NCBI GenBank assembly: GCA_016208495.1
Contig: JACQXX010000149.1
Coordinates: 1 to 52,055 of the forward strand
Direction: 5' to 3'
Length of the DNA stretch: 52,055 nucleotides
Origin: Acidobacteriota bacterium
GTDB taxonomy: Bacteria > Acidobacteriota > Blastocatellia > Chloracidobacteriales > Chloracidobacteriaceae
This document shows positions 8,073 to 15,173 of the stretch, in pieces. The notes beneath the pieces were generated by a model, which made no database searches, was not told the origin of the DNA, and saw only the letters and a list, made by a program, of their open reading frames with translations. The position numbers were made by a program, and so were the translations under genes. The first letter of the stretch is position 1. The number at the start of each line of letters is the position of its first letter.

Positions 8073-9303
8073 ACACGGTGCGGCTCGATCCGGCCAATCT
8101 CAGTCTGCAGTTCCTGCTTCTCCCGCCGAAGAAAGCCTGACCGGGGGTATACCGGCTCAGGTCGTTCAGCTTCCATCTATTTCACCTCCACAACCACTTC
8201 CAGGCCCACCTCCTCCATCTCCAGCACCCGAAACTGGCACCAATCAAGCCCAATCACAACCTTCTGAAACCACCAACAAAACAGGCAAACGGGGACGTCC
8301 GAGGAAAAATTCATCGGAATCCACTAGCCTAGTGGATTTAAATAACCCAAAGAATAAAAATGATTTTTTGGGTTATTTTTTTACTAGCCTAGTGGATTTA
8401 AATAACCCAGCCGAAAAAAATAAAAAAAGCCTATTTAATGACCCAAACATCAATTTATTGGCCAGTCTTCCAACGACCGACGGCTACTTAAAATTACACC
8501 GACAAATCGTTGACTTTTTATATCCCCAGCTTGATCCAGCAGAACAGGCGATTCACCTCCAACTCTACAGACTCTCCTGGGGATATAATAAAACCACTTG
8601 CATCATAGGGTTACCTAAACTTGCCCAGCGCTCTGGAATGTCAACTTCAGCCGCCCAGCAAGCCGTCAATCGCCTGATGACAAAAGGGCTTATCAAAAAG
8701 GTCCGCATGATCTTAGGAAAAGGCATCGAACAGGGGGTTGAGTACGAGGTTCCATTACCCGATAGCCTATTTAATTCCACTAGCCTACCGGAATCCACTA
8801 GCCTAGTGGATTTAAATAGCATAATAGAAAATAAATACATAATAGAAAATTTTGACGCGCGCGCGCCCATGCGCGACACGCGTGCGAGGGCCGCTTCGCG
8901 AAATAAAAAGATCCAAACCCATTTCCAAACGTTGACCGGTAAACCGTGGCTTCCAACTGATGAACAGGCGCTGGACCTCATCGAACACCTTGGCGAAGAC
9001 GCCATCGTCGAAATGATGACCCGCATCAGGCAACGCAGCCCAGAACCGATTGGAAGCTTTGCCTACTTTGCCAGAGCCATCATTCGCGAACTGCAGTTTC
9101 CAGAGCCACTCACCAACCTTGCGCTCAAACACCGTATCGCGGCCATTGTCGCCGAACTGAGAGAACTCCGAATCGGAGAATCCTATCCACCATCGGAACT
9201 GGTTCACGATTTGAAAAACCGCTGCCTGCAAGAAGACCTGCCCTGGAACGATGACCTGGTCAACGCAGTGCTCGCCAACGAAAACAAATCAAAACCAAAG
9301 TAG
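8020..9303 (+). CDS. Replication-initiator-like protein with AT-hook and winged-helix region, carrying iteron-like repeats in its own gene
   Basis: 427 aa from the ATG at 8020, preceded by GAGGAAAG. Residues 30-85 are Pro/Ser-rich and probably disordered. An AT-hook-like KRGRPRKN lies at 90-97. The peptide TSLVDLNNP occurs twice (102-110, 122-130), with variants at 253-266, and is encoded by palindromic DNA repeats. A helix-turn-helix/winged-helix region spans about 155-230 (LPKLAQRSGMSTSAAQQAVN at 198-217, then a KGLIKK wing). A second helical domain near 300-365 contains GSFAYFARAIIREL, reminiscent of DnaD-type C-terminal domains. No catalytic motif is visible. The layout, with a DNA-binding N-terminus, repeats in the middle of the gene and a partner ATPase upstream, parallels lambda O. 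Function is inferred and no close family is recognised with certainty; a transcriptional regulator is the main alternative. Confidence 0.65.
   Translation: MSDQPKKPLNFAEALRIKHGAARSGQSQSAVPASPAEESLTGGIPAQVVQLPSISPPQPLPGPPPPSPAPETGTNQAQSQPSETTNKTGKRGRPRKNSSESTSLVDLNNPKNKNDFLGYFFTSLVDLNNPAEKNKKSLFNDPNINLLASLPTTDGYLKLHRQIVDFLYPQLDPAEQAIHLQLYRLSWGYNKTTCIIGLPKLAQRSGMSTSAAQQAVNRLMTKGLIKKVRMILGKGIEQGVEYEVPLPDSLFNSTSLPESTSLVDLNSIIENKYIIENFDARAPMRDTRARAASRNKKIQTHFQTLTGKPWLPTDEQALDLIEHLGEDAIVEMMTRIRQRSPEPIGSFAYFARAIIRELQFPEPLTNLALKHRIAAIVAELRELRIGESYPPSELVHDLKNRCLQEDLPWNDDLVNAVLANENKSKPK
8321..8886. other. Candidate replication origin inside the initiator-like gene (iterons, AT-rich duplication, CG-rich segment)
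   Basis: Palindrome CCACTAGCCTAGTGG occurs perfectly at 8321-8335 and 8795-8809, and imperfectly at 8381-8395 and 8777-8791. The first two copies are followed by ATTTAAATAACCCA (8336-8349, 8396-8409), and the last by ATTTAAATAG. Between copies one and two, AAATAACCCA (8340-8349) and TGGGTTATTT (8369-8378) form a 10-bp inverted repeat. Directly after the last palindrome the 13-mer CATAATAGAAAAT is repeated (8820-8832, 8838-8850) in very AT-rich DNA. This is followed by alternating CG sequence (8854-8886). Iterons beside an easily melted segment are the usual make-up of a replication origin; origin activity is inference. Confidence 0.6.
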
Positions 9304-9713
9304 CGAAAGTGGAAGCCATCGGAATTTGCTTAAATCGCCTAAAACGCCCGTAAAGGGACGAAAAAACCGGAAACCAGCCTGCTACGTCATGTCACCCAGA
9401 AAAACACGCCAGAGAGCCGATAAACGCAATTAAACGCATACTCTCAAGCCACACTGTGGTCAGGAAACATCCCCGAAACAAAACATCACGTTTCCGAAAA
9501 CAAACCCAATCGAAGGGAACGCGACCGAAAAACCAGCGATTCCACTCCACAAACCACATCCGAAAAGGTCAGGCTTTGCCGGCGGACCTCCTCCCCAAAA
9601 CCCCAATGCAACCCATGCCCGGTTTGCTCCGTACTGGCTCGACATCCAAAGCCAAACCAACTCTGTTTCCAATCCACATCAGGCCAAGCATTCACTTTCA
9701 CGGGGGGTCAGTG
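9304..9713. other. 410-bp gap between the initiator-like gene and the AraC regulator
   Basis: No supported gene. The sequence is A/C-rich on the plus strand, with many AAAACC and AAACG runs. I recognise no promoter, terminator or repeat. The open frame continuing upstream of 9714 lacks a ribosome site and has basic, low-complexity composition, so it is not taken as coding. Confidence 0.4.
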
Positions 9714-10574
9714 ATGAAACCAGTCACCATCTCCGCTCAGCCGGGTTTGAGCGCCCCGCCAGAACCGTTTTACGGGATGACTCGTGAACGCTGGCGACTG
9801 ACCGGAATTACCTTCTCGGAATCGAGTTATCCGTCGGGGTTGACCATGGCCCGGCACGACCACAACCATCCCTACTGCAGCTTCGTCCTGGCTGGCGCCT
9901 ACACCGAAACCGTCGGTTCAAAAACCCGCTCGGTTGAATCGCACCACATTACGTTTCATCCCCGCGAAGAGGCTCACGCCGTCGGGTTTGGAAACCATCC
10001 GACACGGATCTTCCGGGTGGAATTCAATACCGACTGGCTGGTTGAACTGGTCGGAAATCACCGGACGCTGCACCTGCCGCTGCACCTGCGCAACGAACCG
10101 TTCAAACGTCACCGGGTTGCCCTGTACCGCGAATTTTCCCGCCAGGACCGATGGTCGGCCCTGGCCGTGGAAGGGATCGTGCTCGAACTGATCGCCGAGC
10201 TTGGCCGGTTGCTCGAAACGCGATCCAGCCCGTGCCGTCAGCCACTCTGGATTCAGCAAATCCGCGAGCAATTGGAGGCTGAGTTTCTGACGCCTCCATC
10301 ACTGACCCAACTGGCGCAATCGGTCAATATTCATCCGGTAACCGTGGCGAAAACTTTCCGCTCTGTTTTTCACGTTACAATGAGTGAGTTCATCCGTCAG
10401 CAACGCATCGAATTTGCTTGTGATCAGCTATTACAAAGCCAGTTACCGATTAACCAAATTGCGCTTGAATCAGGGTTTTATGATCAGAGCCATTTTACGA
10501 ATGCCTTTAAGCGGGTCATGGGAGTAACTCCGGCTGAATATCGTACAATAAATCAAAAAACTGTAGATTTGTAA
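9714..10574 (+). CDS. AraC-family transcriptional regulator
   Basis: 286 aa from ATG 9714, preceded by GGGGGGTCAG. The N-terminal half looks like a cupin-type effector/dimerisation domain (HDHNHPYCSFVLAGAYTET, then a SHHITFHPREEAH stretch). The C-terminal about 100 residues hold the double helix-turn-helix: LTQLAQSVNIHPVTVAKTFR, then INQIALESGFYDQSHFTNAF and the family signature FKRVMGVTPAEYR. The ligand is unknown. The target may be the gene downstream, a tricorn homologue in the same direction 260 bp away, but no operator was identified. The gap 10575-10834 contains no gene; it has a poly-T stretch (10585-10592) shortly after the stop and a fragment CCAGCATCCTGCCGGCAT (10767-10784) related to the REP-like element at 36.3 kb. 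Confidence 0.9.
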   Translation: MKPVTISAQPGLSAPPEPFYGMTRERWRLTGITFSESSYPSGLTMARHDHNHPYCSFVLAGAYTETVGSKTRSVESHHITFHPREEAHAVGFGNHPTRIFRVEFNTDWLVELVGNHRTLHLPLHLRNEPFKRHRVALYREFSRQDRWSALAVEGIVLELIAELGRLLETRSSPCRQPLWIQQIREQLEAEFLTPPSLTQLAQSVNIHPVTVAKTFRSVFHVTMSEFIRQQRIEFACDQLLQSQLPINQIALESGFYDQSHFTNAFKRVMGVTPAEYRTINQKTVDL

Positions 10575-10834
10575 TTCTCTCCGCTTTTTTTTGATGTCAG
10601 CCTGGTTGCCATTTCTTCCACCACAACTGACTGTATCTCAAGCCGTCCATTTTCGACTTTGAACATCAGGGCTGAAGTTAATTTTTCCAACCACCCTAAT
10701 TTTTTCCAAGACAGAATCAATTGTCTGAAAATAGAGTCACAACTGGCGCCGTAAAGAGTTCCTGCCAGCATCCTGCCGGCATCTGAACACAGCACGTGAC
10801 TTTGGTGGAAACTTCAAAATCGAGGGATGGAAAT

Positions 10835-13800
10835 ATGAGACAATGGTTGTGGTTGGCATTGGTGTTTGGACTGTGGTCACTGTCGGTTGGCGGGCAACCG
10901 TCTGAAAAGCGATTGTATGCACGGGTGACGGCAAACCAAACCCAGATTGTATTTAGCCTGGCGGGTGATCTATGGACGGTTGATAAAGCTGGCGGCAGTG
11001 CCCGGCAACTCACCAATACTCCCGACGAAGAAGGAATGCCAGCCTTTTCTCCTGATGGACAACAGCTTGCTTTTTCACGCCAGTCAGGTGGCAACTGGGA
11101 CATGTACCTGATGCCGGCAAGCGGTGGCGAAGCCCGGCGGCTGACGTTTCATCCACGCAATGACGTTGTTGTTGGGTGGCATCCGGATGGAAAACACATT
11201 CTCTATCGCTCAAGTGCCAGTGGCGTGCCGAAGCTGTATTCTTTGGCCGTGGATGGTGTCTTGCCGACTGAATTGCCCTTTGATCGAGCGTTCACCGGGT
11301 CATTTTCGCCAGATGGAAACCGGGTTGCTTTTAATCCAAACCTTTCGTTGAGCGACTGGCGCTACTATCGGGGCGGCTATCAGGGCCAGATCTGGCTCAC
11401 TGAAGTGAAAACAGGTGTCACGGAGCGGGTGCCACAACTCGATTTCAATAATGACGTGCCGGTATGGATTGGGAATACCATCTATTTTTTGTCTGACCGA
11501 ACTGGTGTTCACAACCTTTTTGCCTTTGATGTGAAAACCCGGCGCACAACACAGCTTACCAGCTTTGAACAATTTGGAATTCAAACCCTGGGCCAGGGAC
11601 CACATTCGCTCGTTTTTGTCCGCGATGGCCAGTTGTATCTTTTTGAACTGGATAAACCGGGGCCCGCGCCTGTTTCTGTTTCGCTCACGGCCTCAGCGCC
11701 TGAGCGGTTGCCGCGAACGGTTGATGCGTCGCGGTTGATTGATTCGGTTGCCTTTGGAATGTCAGGTGATTCCCTGGTGGTTGGTGCCCGAGGGGAGGTA
11801 TTTCTGGTTGAGCCAGCCACCGGGAAAAAGACAAACCTGACGCAAACTTCAGGCATTGCCGAACGCTGGCCGGTGGTGTCACCCGATGGAAAATGGGTCG
11901 CCTATTTCTCAGACGAAACGGGTGAATATCAGTTATGCGTGAAAACGACGTCAGGCTCAGGGGCGGTCAAACGGCTGGCCATCGAAGCCAAACCGTCATT
12001 TTACCGCGATTTGCTCTGGTCGCCGGATGGCAAAAAACTGGTCTTTTGTGACCGCCGGCTTGGGGTCTGGCTGGCTGAACTTGATCAGGAAAAGGTATCT
12101 CGCATTGATACCACACCCTATTCATATCAAATTGATTGGAATTTGAACTGGTCGCCGGATGGACGCTGGCTGGCCTATTCCAAAAGTCTTGCCAGCCGAA
12201 TTCGGACCATCTTTTTGTATGACACCGACAATCGGCAACTCCACCAGATGACCAGCGGAAAAATCTGGGCTGAATTTCCCTGTTTTGATGCCGGTGGAAA
12301 GTACCTGTATTTTGTTTCAAGTCCAAATGCCGCGCTCAGTGGCTATGGATGGGGTGTCTTAAACGGTGTGATGGCTCGTCCGGGCATTACCCGGCGATTG
12401 CACCTGGTTACCCTTCGGGAATCTGACCCGCTCCCGTTTTTACCGGATGGCAAACCAAACCCGGCGGCACAGGCTGACGAAGTGCTGACCAGTATCACGA
12501 TTGATTTTGCCAACCTGGCCACCCGGATGGTCAATGTTCCGGTACCAGAGCAGGATTTTGTGCAAGTGCTGCCCGGCAAACCGGGTATGGTGTTTGCGCT
12601 CACCAATGAATGGCCGTCGCCGCCAGTCTTTACGGCCCGTCCACAGAGAACCCTTTTCCAATGGAATCTGACATCTGCCAGTAAACTTGAAAAAATTGCC
12701 GAGAATACGCCCCTGGTCACTGTTTCCGGTGACGGTACAACCCTTTTCTATCAGGCTGATCGAAATTGGATTGTGGTTTCAACCGCCAATGCGCCCTCGG
12801 CTGAAAAGAAAAAGGTTGACCTTTCAAAGCTGGAACTGAACCTGGATCCATCCGCCGAATGGAAGCAACTGTATCGTGAAAGCTGGCACATCATGCGCGA
12901 CTGGTTTTATGACCCAAATTTTCATGGTCAGGATCTGGCGTTTCTCGAACACCACTATGCGGCGTATTTACCAGGCATCACCCGTCGGGCTGATCTCAAC
13001 ACGCTGTTGAACCGAATGCTGGGCCATGTTTCAGTCAGTCACCTGGTAGTAGATGGTGGAGATGTTCCGCCTCCGGCTGGCCAGCCATCTCGTGGGGGTC
13101 TCCTGGGGGCAGATTTTGAAATTGCCGAAGGAAAATACCGGTTCAAACGCATACTCAGAACCAGCACGCTTGAGGATCCGCTCGGGTTTGTTCCAGCACC
13201 GCTTGACCGACCTGATGCCCGTGTGGCGGATGGTTCGTTTGTCCTGGCGATTGATGGAAAACCAGTGGAGGTTTCCAAACCAATTGATCTGTATCTGGAA
13301 GGCAAAGCCAATCGTCCGGTTCAACTTACGGTTGCTTCCGATGCCAGTGGGCGCAATTCGCAGACGCTGACGGTGTATCCACTTGCCAATGAGGCAACAC
13401 TTCGGGCGGCCAATCAGGTCAAGGCATTTCAAAAACGGGTTGAAGAGGTTTCTCACGGCCAGCTTGGCTATGTGTATGTCGCCAATTACGGGGCGGCGAC
13501 CATGGATGCCATTCGTGGATTGCTTGGAAACAGCCAGCGGAAAGGTGTCATCATTGACCAGCGGTATAATGGAGGCGGGATCACACCTGATTTTCTGATT
13601 GAATGGTTACAGCGTAAACCGTTGTATTTCTATACCTTCCGCGAAGGAGACGACATTGCAACCCCGGTCAATCCCGGTCCACAAGTGAAAGTATTGATGA
13701 CCAACGAACTCAACGGCTCGGCTGCCGAAACATTTGCCTTGATGTTCAAACTGGCCAAACTGGGGCCCATTGTCGGAAAGCGAACCTTTGGCGGAGGCAT

Positions 13801-14065
13801 CGGACCCTATTTCCCGACGCCAGATCTCATTGACGGAGGTTTTGTCCAGTTGCCCAATCGGGCTGCCTACCAGTCGGACGGCACCTCCTGGGGGATTGAA
13901 AACATTGGTGTCAGCCCAACCATTGATGTTGACATCCTTCCGACTGATGTTTTGGCGGGTCGCGACCCGCAGCTTGAAAAGGCAATTGAGGCAGCACTGG
14001 CCGAACTCAAAAAAACGAACCCCCCGACGGTTCGAAAGCCGAAATATCCGATCCATCCGAAATGA
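10835..14065 (+). CDS. Tricorn protease homologue (S41-type serine peptidase with beta-propellers)
   Basis: 1076 aa from ATG 10835, with GAGGG upstream and a signal peptide (LWLALVFGLWSLSVGG), so probably exported. The first about 650 residues carry WD40/PD40 propeller repeats (for example AFSPDGQQLAFS, LLWSPDGKKLVFC, NWSPDGRWLAYS). Then come the tricorn C1 region ESWHIMRDWFYDPNFHG (His685, matching the catalytic His of archaeal tricorn), a PDZ-like segment (about 750-850), and the S41 core with NELNGSAAETF, where Ser962 is the expected nucleophile. TFGGGIGPYFP follows. Tricorn degrades oligopeptides; bacterial exported homologues are common in Acidobacteriota and Bacteroidota. It faces the convergent RRM gene across a double hairpin region. 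Confidence 0.9.
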   Translation: MRQWLWLALVFGLWSLSVGGQPSEKRLYARVTANQTQIVFSLAGDLWTVDKAGGSARQLTNTPDEEGMPAFSPDGQQLAFSRQSGGNWDMYLMPASGGEARRLTFHPRNDVVVGWHPDGKHILYRSSASGVPKLYSLAVDGVLPTELPFDRAFTGSFSPDGNRVAFNPNLSLSDWRYYRGGYQGQIWLTEVKTGVTERVPQLDFNNDVPVWIGNTIYFLSDRTGVHNLFAFDVKTRRTTQLTSFEQFGIQTLGQGPHSLVFVRDGQLYLFELDKPGPAPVSVSLTASAPERLPRTVDASRLIDSVAFGMSGDSLVVGARGEVFLVEPATGKKTNLTQTSGIAERWPVVSPDGKWVAYFSDETGEYQLCVKTTSGSGAVKRLAIEAKPSFYRDLLWSPDGKKLVFCDRRLGVWLAELDQEKVSRIDTTPYSYQIDWNLNWSPDGRWLAYSKSLASRIRTIFLYDTDNRQLHQMTSGKIWAEFPCFDAGGKYLYFVSSPNAALSGYGWGVLNGVMARPGITRRLHLVTLRESDPLPFLPDGKPNPAAQADEVLTSITIDFANLATRMVNVPVPEQDFVQVLPGKPGMVFALTNEWPSPPVFTARPQRTLFQWNLTSASKLEKIAENTPLVTVSGDGTTLFYQADRNWIVVSTANAPSAEKKKVDLSKLELNLDPSAEWKQLYRESWHIMRDWFYDPNFHGQDLAFLEHHYAAYLPGITRRADLNTLLNRMLGHVSVSHLVVDGGDVPPPAGQPSRGGLLGADFEIAEGKYRFKRILRTSTLEDPLGFVPAPLDRPDARVADGSFVLAIDGKPVEVSKPIDLYLEGKANRPVQLTVASDASGRNSQTLTVYPLANEATLRAANQVKAFQKRVEEVSHGQLGYVYVANYGAATMDAIRGLLGNSQRKGVIIDQRYNGGGITPDFLIEWLQRKPLYFYTFREGDDIATPVNPGPQVKVLMTNELNGSAAETFALMFKLAKLGPIVGKRTFGGGIGPYFPTPDLIDGGFVQLPNRAAYQSDGTSWGIENIGVSPTIDVDILPTDVLAGRDPQLEKAIEAALAELKKTNPPTVRKPKYPIHPK

Positions 14066-14066
14066 T

Positions 14067-14100
14067 AGGGCTGAAGAATATCGGGCTGAAGAATATCGGG
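14067..14100. repeat. Direct repeat GGGCTGAAGAATATC x2
   Basis: Two tandem 15-bp units just after the tricorn stop codon, followed by further GGGCTGAAGA units. The complementary CTTCAGCCC units lie at 14168-14205. Confidence 0.6.
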
Positions 14101-14103
14101 CTT

Positions 14104-14205
14104 GGGGCTGAAGACTCGCAAGCTCAGAGCTGAAGAAACTGGGTAAAACCAACCTCAACCCCACTGTCTTCAGCCCGACTTCTTCAGCCCGAAGTCTTCA
14201 GCCCC
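14104..14205 (+). terminator. Long hairpin between convergent tricorn and RRM genes
   Basis: GGGGCTGAAGACT (14104-14116) pairs perfectly with AGTCTTCAGCCCC (14193-14205) over a 76-nt spacer, followed by TGGTTTTTCCCC. Additional CTTCAGCCC units could pair in alternative registers. The long loop makes it weaker than a standard intrinsic terminator. Confidence 0.5.
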
Positions 14206-14214
14206 TGGTTTTTC

Positions 14215-14261
14215 CCCAAAAACAACAACCCCCTGGTTGTGTAACCACGACCAGGGGGTTG
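14215..14261 (-). terminator. Intrinsic terminator of the RRM gene
   Basis: A 12-bp perfect stem CAACCCCCTGGT (14226-14237) / ACCAGGGGGTTG (14250-14261). On the minus strand it is followed by TTGTTTTTGG, as expected for termination of the leftward RRM transcript. Confidence 0.8.
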
Positions 14262-14297
14262 AATGTTGTAACGATCAGGGGCGATCAGATGGAGAAA

Positions 14298-14663
14298 TTA
14301 CCAGCGTGATCCGCCGCCACGATGACCGCCGCCACCGCCGCCGCCGCGGTGACCACCACCGCCGCCGCCACGATGACCGCCGCCGCCGAAGCCGCCGCCG
14401 CGATTGCCGCCGCCACGTTCTTCACGAGGACGGGCTTCGTTCACGGTCAGGGTCCGACCATCAAGTTCGGTGCCATGGAACTGGGAAATTGCGCGCATAC
14501 CATCTTCTTTGGAGGCCATTTCGACAAAACCAAAACCGCGTGAGCGGCCAGTTTCACGATCAACCACGACAGTGGCGCTATCAACGGTACCAGCCTGGGC
14601 GAACAACTGGCTCAAATCTTCTTCAACGGTTTTAAAGGACAGGTTGCCAACGTAGAGCTTCAT
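14298..14663 (-). CDS. Small glycine-rich RNA-binding protein (single RRM)
   Basis: 121 aa, cytoplasmic. One RNA recognition motif occupies residues 1-80, with RNP2 LYVGNL (3-8) and RNP1 RGFGFVEM (42-49). Residues 83-121 are a Gly-rich tail with GGGHRGG repeats. This architecture matches the cyanobacterial Rbp and other bacterial cold- or stress-responsive RRM proteins, which bind single-stranded RNA. GGTGAG lies about 15 nt upstream of the start. The gene is monocistronic, divergent from ppc and convergent with tricorn, with its own terminator. Confidence 0.92.
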   Translation of the reverse strand: MKLYVGNLSFKTVEEDLSQLFAQAGTVDSATVVVDRETGRSRGFGFVEMASKEDGMRAISQFHGTELDGRTLTVNEARPREERGGGNRGGGFGGGGHRGGGGGGHRGGGGGGGHRGGGSRW

Positions 14664-15173
14664 AAACTTAAATTCTCACCATTCTAAATAGGAGCAGGAA
14701 GCGAAATCCAAGTGGGTTCGGTGAATCTGACAGCAAACAAAACTTGCTTTGAAAAGTACCCAGAGAGGCTTCTGCAGGTTATGACCACCCTCTCAAACAA
14801 TCCCAACCTACCGCCAGTTCACCCAAACAAGAAGCTACGAGGCAAATCACCGAAGGCCGAATGAGAGGAAAAAAGAACTCGGCGCAGTATGGGGGAAGAA
14901 TTCCAAAAAGGCAAGCATCTGTTGCAAAAAAATTGTGGGTTTATTCTTCCAAAATACTTCTTCCCATTTGAGATTGACACAAGCACTGCCAATTCAAACT
15001 CAAATTTGGGAAAACACCTCAGCCCGCAAAACCAGCGGCGACTTTTTCGATGGCGATAACCGTGGTTTCTGTGATTCAAACAAGTTTTGACATAAACTCC
15101 ACTCTTGGACACAATCCTCACTTTTTGAGTTCCCCCAGAATTTCTGATTCCTTCAGATGCAGGCTTTACTTCC
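14664..15173. other. 510-bp divergent intergenic region between rrm and ppc
   Basis: No convincing gene. It should contain the divergent promoters and leaders of the RRM gene and ppc. I see no strong hairpin, repeat or canonical promoter that I would defend. Confidence 0.4.

Noticed and set aside
9456-9713. N-terminal extension of the AraC regulator
   Set aside because: Basic low-complexity sequence without a ribosome site; ATG 9714 has a strong purine-rich site and begins the cupin domain properly.
14237-14635. Arg/His/Asp-rich open frame antisense to the RRM gene
   Set aside because: A by-product of the glycine-rich codons of the RRM protein on the other strand.
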